Shown piece after piece: positions 43,652-52,098 of a stretch of 58,828 bases of DNA. Both the position numbers and the translations under genes were made by a program. Source of the stretch: Acidobacteriota bacterium. Lineage in GTDB: Bacteria; Acidobacteriota; UBA6911. The stretch is taken from positions 1 to 58,828 of the forward strand of contig JAAYAJ010000003.1 of assembly GCA_012719455.1 (NCBI GenBank). The letters are read 5' to 3'. The stretch's first letter is position 1, and the number at the start of each line of letters is the position of its first letter. A model generated the notes under the pieces. It did no database searches. It was given only the letters and a program-made list of their open reading frames with translations, and was not told the DNA's origin.

Positions 43652-44509
43652 ATGCGTGGATGGGGGCCCCGGAAAGGGCCATGGATCTTTTTGCTTGCAG
43701 CCTGGATCTGCCCCGGGCTCCTTTTCGGAGGCGAGGGACGATTGTCGCTCGTGGGGATGGGACCGGGCGATCCCGACATGGCGACCGTCAGGGCCCTGGG
43801 CCGGGTGCGGGAAGCCGATATCATTTATACCCTGAGCCCCGATCTCCTGGAGCGCTTCAGGGTGGAATTGAAAGGGAAGGACGTCCGGGATCTTTCCGGT
43901 TCTGGTGTTACCCGATATCACGCCCGTTCGGACAGGAACGATGCCGGCGCCGGGAAGGCCGCGGCGCCGGATGAGGGGAAAAAGACCCGCGACGGACTCG
44001 TTGGCGATGTGAAACGCGCCCTGGGCGAGGGGAAGAAGGTCGTGTTCATAGACAGCGGAGACCCGCTGATCTACGGCCCCTGGGCGTGGCTGCTCGGGGA
44101 ATTCGGAGACTCCGGCATGGAGGTCGTTCCCGGCATCAGTTCCTTCAACGCGGGGCTCGCCGCCCTGCGGCGCGACCCCACCTGGTCCTCCGATACCCAC
44201 ACCATAATACTGACCACCGACCGGACGCGGGGCAGGGACAGGCTGGAGAACCTGGCTGCGCACCGGTGCAGCCTGGTCCTGTTTACCCACAAAACGGAAT
44301 TTCCTGAGATGATGCGCAAGCTCAGGACCCAGTATCCGGAGACGACTCCGGTCGCCGTGGTATTCTATGCCGGTTACGAAGGTCGGGAGTCGGTGGTGCG
44401 CGGTAACCTAGAGACCATCGTGCCGCTGATGGAGCACAGGGACCTGCCGCTCGAACATATCGTTTTCGTCGGGGATTTCCTCGGCTTCAGCCTGGAGGGG
44501 GAGAGATGA
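43652..44509 (+). CDS. Tetrapyrrole (precorrin-type) SAM-dependent methylase-like protein with signal peptide
   Basis: This encodes 285 residues. The N-terminus (MRGWGPRKGPWIFLLAAWIC..., to about residue 28) has the form of a secretion signal. The fold of the tetrapyrrole methylase family follows: GMGPGDPD (35-42) is the conserved N-terminal SAM loop, GKKVVFIDSGDPLIYGP is the second block, and GMEVVPGISSFNAGLAAL the third. These are the blocks found in corrin and siroheme methylases that are cytoplasmic in other bacteria. A ribosome site GGAGGTGGTGAT precedes the ATG. The stop overlaps the ATG of the FmdE/TupA-like gene. Since SAM is not present in the periplasm, the export signal implies a binding rather than methylating role, which is an inference. 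Confidence 0.75.
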   Translation: MRGWGPRKGPWIFLLAAWICPGLLFGGEGRLSLVGMGPGDPDMATVRALGRVREADIIYTLSPDLLERFRVELKGKDVRDLSGSGVTRYHARSDRNDAGAGKAAAPDEGKKTRDGLVGDVKRALGEGKKVVFIDSGDPLIYGPWAWLLGEFGDSGMEVVPGISSFNAGLAALRRDPTWSSDTHTIILTTDRTRGRDRLENLAAHRCSLVLFTHKTEFPEMMRKLRTQYPETTPVAVVFYAGYEGRESVVRGNLETIVPLMEHRDLPLEHIVFVGDFLGFSLEGER

Positions 44510-45963
44510 AGGGGAGAATGATCTCACTTGCCATCGTGGCGGCGCTGCTCGCGCTCGTGCCGGCCCGGGACGGATGGGGGTCGGAATGCGCTTCCTGCCA
44601 CCAGGCCCAGGGGGTACAAGAGCGGGTGCCCGACATCGATCCGATCCGGATACGGACGGACGAGGGGGTCCGGAGCATCACCATCGGTGAGGCCTACAAG
44701 TTCCACGGCCACTCCTGCCCCGGGCTGATCCTCACCTTCCGGGCGACACAGTACGGCATCCGCCTCCTGTTCGGCGAGGAGGTTCCTGACCGGAAGGACC
44801 TCGAGATACTGACCCGGGCGCCGCTGGCAGGGGGGGTCGATTTCCTCGATCTCTTCATGATCGGCGAGGGACGGAAAGCCCCGACGCGGCTCCCCGCGGG
44901 AATGGCGCGCGACCGGAACCTGATCTCCTTCACCTTCATCCGGAAATCGACCCGGATGGCGGTGGATGTCCGGATGAAGCCGGAACACTACCCGGAGGAT
45001 TTCTTCGCCTACAAGAAGAAGCAGTCTGACGGCACACTCACTCCCGCGGATTGGGAGGTGCTCCATGGTTATATCAAGGGGATGATACTCGCTTTTCCCA
45101 CCCTCTCCCTGGAACACCTCTTCGGCGAACCACGTCCCTACTCGCTCCTCACCTGGGGGCAGGCGCTCCCGGCCCACGAGCCGGCGGTTCCGTCGGCGCC
45201 GGAGTATGGGCAGATCGTGGTGGCCACGGGAAGCCCGTACGAACTGGGGCTGGTCGACGAACTCGCCCGCGAGTTTTCGACCAGGCACGGGGGGGTGATC
45301 CGGTGCATCAAGACCCCTACCGGGCCCGGTCTCGATCTGGGCCGGAACGGGATGGTCCACATCACGATCGGTCACGAAGCGGAGGCCACGGCCCGCTTCG
45401 CCGCGGAGGGACACGCGGCCCGGAGAGCTGACCTGATGCACAACTTCACCGTCATCGTCGGACCCCGGGCCGATCCGGCCGGGATCGACGGGGTCCGGGA
45501 ACTAGCGGAGGCACACCGGAGGATCTTCCGCGCCGGGTCCCCCTACCTGTCCCGTGGAGACGGCGGCGGCATGGACCTGCTGGAACGGAAGATCTGGGGA
45601 TCCCTGGGTCTCGACCCCGCGGGATCCGCCTGGTACACGACCAGCGGTCGGTTCATGCTCGATTCGCTCCTCGATGCCGATGCGCGCGGACAATACCACA
45701 TGCTCGATTCCTCGACCTGGGCGATGCACAAGGGGAAGACGAAAAACCTCAGGCTCTTCGTCATGGGACCTCCCAACCGCTACGAGATCTGCCTTGTGAG
45801 CGCGGAGCGGCACCCCCACCTCTCCTACAACGGGGAGGTGGCCGGAGCGTTCTACGATTTTCTCACCGGTGAGGAGGGGCAGCGCGTGATCGCCCGGTTC
45901 GGCGTGGGGCAGTACGGCGAACCTCTCTACCACCCTGCGCGCAACGGGGTGGGGGGGAAGTAG
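44506..45963 (+). CDS. Secreted FmdE-like/tungstate-binding (TupA-like) fusion with CxxCH motif
   Basis: This encodes 485 residues. A signal peptide of about 26 residues is followed directly by CASCH (28-32), a CxxCH heme c or metal motif. Residues about 55-225 are FmdE-like, with YKFHGHSCPGL (His/Cys metal motif at 67-73). From about 235 on, the sequence has the order of TupA tungstate-binding proteins: VVATGSPYELGLVDELAREFS, later MHNFTVIVGPRADPAGI, SPYLSRGDGGG, WYTTSGRFM and ISRFGV-like GVGQYGEPLYHP at the end. I do not know this fusion from characterised systems. Coupling with a methylase-like gene suggests joint binding of metal, oxyanion and possibly a tetrapyrrole. Confidence 0.8.
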   Translation: MKGRMISLAIVAALLALVPARDGWGSECASCHQAQGVQERVPDIDPIRIRTDEGVRSITIGEAYKFHGHSCPGLILTFRATQYGIRLLFGEEVPDRKDLEILTRAPLAGGVDFLDLFMIGEGRKAPTRLPAGMARDRNLISFTFIRKSTRMAVDVRMKPEHYPEDFFAYKKKQSDGTLTPADWEVLHGYIKGMILAFPTLSLEHLFGEPRPYSLLTWGQALPAHEPAVPSAPEYGQIVVATGSPYELGLVDELAREFSTRHGGVIRCIKTPTGPGLDLGRNGMVHITIGHEAEATARFAAEGHAARRADLMHNFTVIVGPRADPAGIDGVRELAEAHRRIFRAGSPYLSRGDGGGMDLLERKIWGSLGLDPAGSAWYTTSGRFMLDSLLDADARGQYHMLDSSTWAMHKGKTKNLRLFVMGPPNRYEICLVSAERHPHLSYNGEVAGAFYDFLTGEEGQRVIARFGVGQYGEPLYHPARNGVGGK

Positions 45964-45985
45964 AAGGTGTGTCCGGGCAAAGGCG

Positions 45986-46014
45986 TTGACGCGCGCCGCG
46001 CCGCGTCCTAATCT
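45986..46014 (+). promoter_or_regulatory. Promoter placing the start codon of the DUF255 gene at the transcript start
   Basis: TTGACG (45986-45991) and TAATCT (46009-46014) are 17 bases apart. The expected start is about seven bases after the -10 box, near 46020-46021, the A of the ATG at 46021. No ribosome site is visible before this ATG. The gene is therefore probably translated from a leaderless mRNA. Confidence 0.6.
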
Positions 46015-46020
46015 GGGATC

Positions 46021-48090
46021 ATGAGCGAACCCCGGCACACCAACGCCCTGATTCACGAGACCAGTCCCTACCTCCTGCAGCACGCCCACAACCCGGTGGA
46101 CTGGTACCCCTGGGGGCCGGAGGCCCTCCGGAAGGCGAAGGAGGCGGACAAGCCCATCCTCCTGAGCATCGGCTATTCCGCCTGTCACTGGTGCCACGTG
46201 ATGGCGCGGGAGTCGTTCGAAGACGAAGAGACCGCCCGGGTGATGAACTCCTGCTTCGTCAACATCAAGGTCGATCGGGAGGAGCGACCGGACTTGGATG
46301 CCATCTACATGACGGCGGTGCAGCTGATGACGGGGCGCGGCGGCTGGCCCATGACGGTCTTCCTGACGCCGGACCAGAAACCATTCTTTTGCGGCACCTA
46401 TTTCCCGAAGGAGGACCGGCACGGCCTCCCAAGCTTCCGCCGGGTGCTGGCCGGTGTCGCCAACGCCTACGAGGAGCGGCGGCACAAGGTCCTCGGCGAC
46501 GCGGACGCCGTCACCGCGGCGCTGTCGGCTTCGCTCCAGGGGGGCGGCGGGGAAAGGGGGGACGCTCCCGCCCTGGACGCCGCGCTCCTCGGGCGGGCGG
46601 CCGCCGCGATCGCCGGGGGCTACGACCCGGTCGACGGCGGGTTCGGCGGGGCTCCCAAGTTCCCCCCCTCCATGACCCTCGGCTTCCTGATGCGCGCGGC
46701 CGTGAGGGAGGGGAACCGCAACTATCTCGACATCGTCAGCCACACTCTCGCACGCATGGCTGCGGGCGGCATCTGCGACCAGCTTGGAGGAGGATTCCAC
46801 CGCTACTCGGTGGATGCCCGCTGGCTCGTTCCCCACTTCGAAAAGATGCTCTACGACAACGCCCTGATCGCCCGCGCCTACCTCGAGGCGTACCTGTTGA
46901 CGGGTGATCCCTTCTTTCAGAGGACTTGTGAAAAAACGCTCGATTACGTCCTCCGTGAGATGACCTCGCCCGAGGGGGGCTTTTATTCTTCCCAGGACGC
47001 CGACAGCGAAGGGGAGGAGGGGGCGTTCTTCGTATGGATGGAGGGGGAGATCCGGTCCCTGCTCGGGGAGGAGGACGCCCGGCTCTTCGGCGTGTACCAT
47101 GGGGTGACCCCGGGAGGCAATTTCGAAGGGAAGAACATCCTTCATGTCCCCCGGCCCGCGGAGGACGCGGCCCGGGAGGCCGGGGTTACAAAGGAGAGGT
47201 TGGAGGAGGCGGTCGGCAGGGGGCGGCGGCTGCTCTTCGCCGCGCGCCAAAGGCGCCCCCGGCCGGGACGCGATGAGAAGATCCTCACCGCCTGGAACGG
47301 GCTGATGCTGCGCACCTTCGCCGAAGCCGCCGCGGCCCTCGGGCGCGCGGATTACAGGCGGGCCGCCGAACGCAACGCCCGGTTCCTCCTTTCGACCCTG
47401 TGCGGGACAGGAGGGGTGCGGAGAAGCTACAAGGACGGCCGCGCGCGCTTCAACGGTTGTCTCGAGGATTACGCTTGCCTGGTGGACGGCCTGGTCTCGC
47501 TCTACGAAGCCACCTTCGATCCCGCCTGGATCCGGGAAGCTGCGCGGCTGGCGGGGGAGATGGCCGATCGCTTCTGGGATCCGGTTGCCGGCGGGTTTTT
47601 CTTCACGGCGCAGGACCACGAGACGCTGATCCACCGGCCGAAGGAGTTCTGGGACAACGCGACCCCTTCGGGCAATTCGGTCGCCGCCCTGGCGCTGCTC
47701 CGCCTCGGGACGCTGATGGGGGAAGAGCGCTGGAGAGGGTACGCGGAGGCCATCTTCGAAATCAACGCGGGGACGATCGCCCGGCACCCGGCCGCCTTCG
47801 GCTACCTGCTCGGCGCCCTCGATTTCAACCTCGGCCCGGTCCGGGAAATCGCCGTTGCAGGGGACCCGGAGGAGGCGTCCGCGCGGGGAATGCTACGGGA
47901 GATCTTCGGGCGCTATCTTCCCAACAAGGTGGTGGCCTGCGGGGCGCCCGGGGAGGTGGCGCTGCTCGAGGGGAGGCCCGGCATGCCGGGTGCGGCGACA
48001 GCCTGGGTTTGCGAGGGCTCGACCTGCCTCGAGCCGGCCGCCACGGCGCAGGAACTGGGGGAGCGGCTCGGGCCGCCGCCCCGATTTTGA
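46021..48090 (+). CDS. DUF255 thioredoxin-domain protein (YyaL/SSP411 family)
   Basis: This encodes 689 residues. The N-terminal domain is the family signature: [25 protein letters not shown], then [20 protein letters not shown] with the thioredoxin-like CHWC. Later come [23 protein letters not shown] and a (alpha/alpha)6-barrel-type region with [25 protein letters not shown] and [20 protein letters not shown]. The family function is unclear; sugar-epimerase-like and redox functions were proposed. The protein is complete and the gene is probably monocistronic. Confidence 0.93.
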   Translation: MSEPRHTNALIHETSPYLLQHAHNPVDWYPWGPEALRKAKEADKPILLSIGYSACHWCHVMARESFEDEETARVMNSCFVNIKVDREERPDLDAIYMTAVQLMTGRGGWPMTVFLTPDQKPFFCGTYFPKEDRHGLPSFRRVLAGVANAYEERRHKVLGDADAVTAALSASLQGGGGERGDAPALDAALLGRAAAAIAGGYDPVDGGFGGAPKFPPSMTLGFLMRAAVREGNRNYLDIVSHTLARMAAGGICDQLGGGFHRYSVDARWLVPHFEKMLYDNALIARAYLEAYLLTGDPFFQRTCEKTLDYVLREMTSPEGGFYSSQDADSEGEEGAFFVWMEGEIRSLLGEEDARLFGVYHGVTPGGNFEGKNILHVPRPAEDAAREAGVTKERLEEAVGRGRRLLFAARQRRPRPGRDEKILTAWNGLMLRTFAEAAAALGRADYRRAAERNARFLLSTLCGTGGVRRSYKDGRARFNGCLEDYACLVDGLVSLYEATFDPAWIREAARLAGEMADRFWDPVAGGFFFTAQDHETLIHRPKEFWDNATPSGNSVAALALLRLGTLMGEERWRGYAEAIFEINAGTIARHPAAFGYLLGALDFNLGPVREIAVAGDPEEASARGMLREIFGRYLPNKVVACGAPGEVALLEGRPGMPGAATAWVCEGSTCLEPAATAQELGERLGPPPRF

Positions 48091-48318
48091 CAAGATAACT
48101 CTTTCAACCTTTGTCGAAGCCTTTATAATTCATGGCGACAGGACGCGGAAGCGCGCCTGGACAAGCTGGAAGAACAGGAGGAGAGAATCCGGGACGTGGG
48201 GCTGCAGCTATGCCTGGGTGTGCAGATGCAGCTGGGTGTTCCCGGGATCGTGCCGGTGGTCCACGGCGGCGTGCCCCGCCGGGACCGTCGTTGCGGGGAT
48301 GCCCGGGATTGGTGCTGA
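48091..48318 (+). other. Coding-like open frame without a start codon (possible frameshifted small gene)
   Basis: In the frame directly after the DUF255 stop, 48091-48318 stays open and becomes coding-like from 48142: DAEARLDKLEEQEERIRDV, then GLQLCLGVQMQLG and VPGIVPVVHGG, ending with TGA at 48316-48318. Third codon positions there are almost all G or C, as in the true genes nearby. The frame has no ATG, GTG or TTG ahead of its coding-like part. The ATG at 48132 in another frame could reach it after removal of one base near 48141. It may be a small coiled-coil gene with an error, a remnant, or chance. Confidence 0.35.
48102..48129 (+). promoter_or_regulatory. Possible promoter after the DUF255 gene
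   Basis: TTTCAA (48102-48107) and TATAAT (48124-48129) with a 16-base spacer form a fair promoter just downstream of the DUF255 stop. It could drive a short coding-like frame or the DUF1844 gene; the start would be near 48136. Confidence 0.5.
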
Positions 48319-48349
48319 CGGCTTTCATGTGCTTTCATACGGGGATACG

Positions 48350-48772
48350 ATGACGAAGGAACAGGAAGAACAGGGTTTTAGGGTGACGGACCGGAGGAGT
48401 TTCCGGGAGGATGGCGAGCCGACGGCCGCAGCGGCCGAGGAATCGGAGAAGGCGCCGCGGCAGGCGGCGGAACCACCCCGGGCGGAGCCTGCGCCGGGGC
48501 CGGAGGGCGTACCGGGCCGGCTGATCGATTTCTCGTCCTATATCCTTTCCTACTACGCCCAGGGGATGGTGCTCATGGGGGAGGTGCCGAATCCCCACAC
48601 CAACAAGAAGGAAGAGGACATGAACGCCGCGCGGCACATGATCGACATCCTGACGATGCTCGAAGAGAAGACCCGGGGGAATCTCGCGGCGGAAGAGGTG
48701 AAACTGCTCGAATCGGTACTGTATGAACTCCGGATGAAGTTCATGGCCAAGACGAACCGAATCCAGCTGTAG
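48350..48772 (+). CDS. DUF1844 family protein
   Basis: This encodes 140 residues. The N-terminal half (MTKEQEEQGFRVTDRRSFRE..., then an Ala/Pro/Glu-rich stretch) is disordered-looking. The C-terminal half (IDFSSYILSYYAQGMVLMGE, NAARHMIDILTMLEEKTRGN, ESVLYELRMKFM) is the DUF1844 domain. Function is unknown. It lies eight bases before ribF, so it is likely co-transcribed with it. Confidence 0.85.
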   Translation: MTKEQEEQGFRVTDRRSFREDGEPTAAAAEESEKAPRQAAEPPRAEPAPGPEGVPGRLIDFSSYILSYYAQGMVLMGEVPNPHTNKKEEDMNAARHMIDILTMLEEKTRGNLAAEEVKLLESVLYELRMKFMAKTNRIQL

Positions 48773-48780
48773 CGGGTGCC

Positions 48781-49776
48781 ATGAAAGTCATCACGCGACT
48801 GGAGGACCTCGCCCCGGAATATGCCCTCCCGGTGGCCACCGTCGGGAATTTCGACGGCGTCCACCTGGGACACCAGAGCCTGATTCGGGACCTGGTGTCC
48901 CGCGCGGCTTCCCTGGGTGGCACCCCGGTGGTCCTCACCTTTCACCCTCACCCGCTCCAGGTGCTGGCCGCCAACAACGCCCCGCTGCAGATCCAGACCC
49001 TCCGCCAGCGGCTTGCCGTCATCGAGGCTCTGGGAATCCCCCTGACAGTGGTCATACCCTTCGACCTCGAGCTCGCCCAGAGGGAGGCGCGCGATTTTGC
49101 CCATGAGTTATGGGAAAGGCTGGTTTTCAGGGAAATCTACGTGGGGCCGAACTTCGCCTTCGGACACCGGCGGCAGGGGAGCTTCAACCTGCTCAAGGAA
49201 ATAGGGGAGGAAAAGGGCTTCCTCACCGGCAAGATCCACCAAGTGCAGTTCCGGGGAAGCCGCGTGTCGAGTACGGCCATCCGCCAGGCGCTCACGAGCG
49301 GCCATGTGGGCCTGGCGCGGCGCCTGCTGGCGCGCCCCTACGCGCTGGAGGGGCGGGTGGTCCACGGCAGGGGGCTGGGGTCGAAGCTGCGGATTCCCAC
49401 GGCCAACCTGGAGACCCCCAACGAACTGATCCCCCGGCGCGGGGTCTACGTGTCGCTCCTCGAGCTGGAGGGGTGCCGCTACCGGGGGGTGACCAATATA
49501 GGGTTCCGTCCCACCGTGACCCCCGGGGCGGGGGCGGCCCTGAGCATCGAGACCCACCTGCTCGATTTCGACCGGGACATCTACGGGGCGCCCGTGACGC
49601 TCGAGTTCCTCATGCGCTTGCGCGACGAGCGTCGTTTCGCGGGACTCCCGGAGCTGCAGGCCCAGATCGGCAAGGATGTCCGGGACGCGCGCCGCTATTT
49701 CCGCCGCCTGGGCAGCGGCGCTTCGGCTCCTGCCGGGGCGCTTCATAGGGAGGGAACGAGTGCCCATTACGCGTGA
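48781..49776 (+). CDS. ribF: Bifunctional riboflavin kinase/FAD synthetase
   Basis: This encodes 331 residues. The N-terminal FAD synthetase domain has VATVGNFDGVHLGHQSLIRD, the GxxxxxHxGH-type nucleotidyl transferase motif. YVGPNFAFGHRRQG and STAIRQAL follow, and the kinase domain has GRGLGSKLRIPTANLE and RRGVYVSL. These make FMN and FAD from riboflavin. It overlaps the next gene by 17 bases. Confidence 0.95.
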   Translation: MKVITRLEDLAPEYALPVATVGNFDGVHLGHQSLIRDLVSRAASLGGTPVVLTFHPHPLQVLAANNAPLQIQTLRQRLAVIEALGIPLTVVIPFDLELAQREARDFAHELWERLVFREIYVGPNFAFGHRRQGSFNLLKEIGEEKGFLTGKIHQVQFRGSRVSSTAIRQALTSGHVGLARRLLARPYALEGRVVHGRGLGSKLRIPTANLETPNELIPRRGVYVSLLELEGCRYRGVTNIGFRPTVTPGAGAALSIETHLLDFDRDIYGAPVTLEFLMRLRDERRFAGLPELQAQIGKDVRDARRYFRRLGSGASAPAGALHREGTSAHYA

Positions 49777-50056
49777 CGAAGTGCTGAAAATAGCCGACCT
49801 GGCGCGGCTTCGTTTCAGCGAGGAGGAACTGGACGGGTTCACCGCACAGTTCCAGGACATCCTCGATTACATCGAGCGGCTCAGGCAGGTGGATGTCGAG
49901 GGGGTCGAACCGACAATCCACGTGTCGCTGCCGGCCGACGGCGCCCCCCTGATGTTCCGGGAGGACGAACCCCGGGAATCCCTCCCGGTCGAAGAGGCCC
50001 TTGGCAATGCCCCGGACGCTGCCGCCGGTCATTTTCGTGTTCCCAAGGTGCTATAG
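49760..50056 (+). CDS. gatC: Asp-tRNA(Asn)/Glu-tRNA(Gln) amidotransferase subunit C
   Basis: This encodes 98 residues from GTG at 49760, inside the end of ribF. ITRDEVLKIADLARLRFSEE and FQDILDYIERLRQVDVEGVEP are the standard GatC helices. The C-terminal PRESLPVEEALGNAP is also typical. GatC stabilises GatA and GatB for the transamidation of misacylated tRNAs. Confidence 0.93.
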   Translation: MPITRDEVLKIADLARLRFSEEELDGFTAQFQDILDYIERLRQVDVEGVEPTIHVSLPADGAPLMFREDEPRESLPVEEALGNAPDAAAGHFRVPKVL

Positions 50057-50060
50057 GGTT

Positions 50061-51509
50061 ATGGATATTAGAGACGCCCACGCCATTCAGGGTTTCGTCA
50101 ATTCCCGGGAGATTTCCGCGCGGGAGGTGGCCGAGCTCTCGCTCGCGCGGATCGCGGAAGCCGACCCCGGCCTCGGGGCCTTTCTCGCCTGCGATTCCCG
50201 CCGGGTGCTCGAGCGCGCCGAGGCTGTCGATCGCGCCGTGCGGGAACGCCCGCTGCCGCTCGCCGGAGTCCCCGTCGCCGTCAAGGACAACATCAGCACC
50301 CGGGGCATCTGCACTACCTGCGGTTCCCGGATGCTGGAGAGTTACATCCCCCCCTACAACGCCACGGTGGTCGAACGCCTGGAGGCGGCCGGCGCCGTGG
50401 TCGTGGGCAAGGTCAACTGCGACGAGTTCGCCATGGGGTCCTCCACCGAAAACTCCGCCTTCCAGGTCACGCGCAACCCCTACGACCTGGACCGGGTGCC
50501 GGGGGGGAGCAGCGGCGGCAGCGCGGTAGCCGTGGCCGCCGGCATGGCCGCGCTCGCCCTCGGGTCCGAGACCGGGGGATCGGTCCGCCAGCCGGCCAGT
50601 TTCTGCAACGTCGTCGGGCTCAAGCCGACCTACGGCCGGATCTCGCGCTACGGTCTGGCGGCCTTCGCCTCTTCGATCGACTGCATCGGGCCGCTGGGGA
50701 ACAGCCCCCGGGACATCGCCCTCCTCCTGGGCCAGATCGCCGGCCGGGACCCGATGGACGCCACGTCGGCGCCGGCCCCGGTCCCCGACTACGCGGCGGA
50801 ACTGGACCGGCCGCTGGGCCGGCTGCGCCTGGGCGTCCCGAAGGAGTACTTCGGGCAGGGGCTGGACCCGGAGGTGAAGGCGGCGGTCGAGGCGGGGATC
50901 CGCAACGCGGGCCGGCTTGGGTGCGACGTGGTCGAGGTGTCGCTGCCGCACACGCCGTTCGCGATCGCCGACTATTGCATCATCGCCTCGGCGGAGGCGA
51001 GCTCCAACCTGGCGCGCTATGACGGGGTGAAATACGGCTTCCGTGTCGAAGCGCCCGAAGACCTGATGGACATGTACCAGCACACCCGCACCCTCGGCTT
51101 CGGCCCCGAGGTCCGGCGCCGGATCATGATCGGCACCTACGTCCTTTCATCCGGTTGTTATGACGCCTATTATGTCCGCGCCATGAAAGTCAGGACGCTG
51201 ATCCGCCGCGACTTCGAGCGGGCCTTCGGGCGGGTGGACGCGCTTTTGGGGCCCGTCAGCCCTACCGCGGCGTTCAGGATCGGGGAAAAGGCCGAGGATC
51301 CGCTGGCGATGTACCATTCCGACATCTACACGGTGACGGCCGGCCTGGCTGGGATCCCCGCCGTCAGCATCCCCTGCGGTTTCACGGGCGGGGGGCTGCC
51401 GATCGGCATGCAGATCATGACAAACCTGTTCCAGGAGGGGCTGCTCCTCCGCCTGGCCCAAGCCTATACCCGGGAATTCCCCGTCGTCTCCCCCCCGCTG
51501 CGGGTGTGA
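50061..51509 (+). CDS. gatA: Asp-tRNA(Asn)/Glu-tRNA(Gln) amidotransferase subunit A
   Basis: This encodes 482 residues. The amidase signature is complete: catalytic lysine in VPVAVKDNIST, the Gly-Ser-rich GGSSGGSAVAVAAG and the Ser in SETGGSVRQPASF. It hydrolyses glutamine to supply ammonia to GatB. Gap to gatC is four bases. No gatB is in the window, so it must be elsewhere. Confidence 0.96.
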   Translation: MDIRDAHAIQGFVNSREISAREVAELSLARIAEADPGLGAFLACDSRRVLERAEAVDRAVRERPLPLAGVPVAVKDNISTRGICTTCGSRMLESYIPPYNATVVERLEAAGAVVVGKVNCDEFAMGSSTENSAFQVTRNPYDLDRVPGGSSGGSAVAVAAGMAALALGSETGGSVRQPASFCNVVGLKPTYGRISRYGLAAFASSIDCIGPLGNSPRDIALLLGQIAGRDPMDATSAPAPVPDYAAELDRPLGRLRLGVPKEYFGQGLDPEVKAAVEAGIRNAGRLGCDVVEVSLPHTPFAIADYCIIASAEASSNLARYDGVKYGFRVEAPEDLMDMYQHTRTLGFGPEVRRRIMIGTYVLSSGCYDAYYVRAMKVRTLIRRDFERAFGRVDALLGPVSPTAAFRIGEKAEDPLAMYHSDIYTVTAGLAGIPAVSIPCGFTGGGLPIGMQIMTNLFQEGLLLRLAQAYTREFPVVSPPLRV

Positions 51510-51558
51510 GTCCGGGCAGTTTTTTTCGCTCAAAAACGGGCGGGTTCATTAGTAAGGC

Positions 51559-52098
51559 ATGGACCTCTGCCAATGTTTTCGCCTGGTACTGCTGTTGGTC
51601 GCGGCGGCCCAGTCCCTTGCCGACGTCGCTGGCACCGAAGCGGAGCGCCGGGCGCTGGTGGACGCACAGGGGAGCGTCGTGAAGGTCATTGACGGGGAGC
51701 CCGGCGGATGGGCCCCGGACGCCAACCTGACCGGTGGGGTTCCGCCGCCCCCCTCCCCGGCCCCCGATCGCGCCCCGATGCGCAGGGAGGAATCCCAATC
51801 CCTCCGGCATTACCGGAACATGCTGCAGAAGCTGGACCAGGCGATCCGCAAGGAAGAACGGCAGTTGGCCCTGAAACGGGAGAAGCTGGAGGCCGGCCGG
51901 CGGACGCTCCCCGGCCCCGGGCCGCTCGACGCCCGGTCGGGGGGGTGGAAGAGGGAAGCCCGAGAGCGGCTCGAGGCCGAAATCAGGGAGATCGGGGAGA
52001 GGCTCGTTGAATTGCGCCGCGCGCGCGCCGATTGCTACGACGAGGGGCGCAAGGCGGGTTTTCTCCCCGGGGAACTCGACGGCAGAGGGATCAGGTGA
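51559..52098 (+). CDS. Secreted coiled-coil protein of unknown function
   Basis: This encodes 179 residues. The N-terminus looks like a signal peptide (MDLCQCFRLVLLLVAAAQSLA). A Pro/Gly-rich linker (about 45-75) leads to a charged helical coiled-coil region (RHYRNMLQKLDQAIRKEERQLALKREKLEAG and ERLEAEIREIGERLVELRRAR). The C-terminus has no clear domain. It is convergent with rsmI, overlapping by eight bases. I recognise no family. Confidence 0.6.
   Translation: MDLCQCFRLVLLLVAAAQSLADVAGTEAERRALVDAQGSVVKVIDGEPGGWAPDANLTGGVPPPPSPAPDRAPMRREESQSLRHYRNMLQKLDQAIRKEERQLALKREKLEAGRRTLPGPGPLDARSGGWKREARERLEAEIREIGERLVELRRARADCYDEGRKAGFLPGELDGRGIR

Noticed and set aside
45502-47787. Minus-strand open frame opposite the FmdE/TupA-like and DUF255 genes
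   Set aside because: It crosses two well-supported genes and an intergenic promoter; no family motif is visible.
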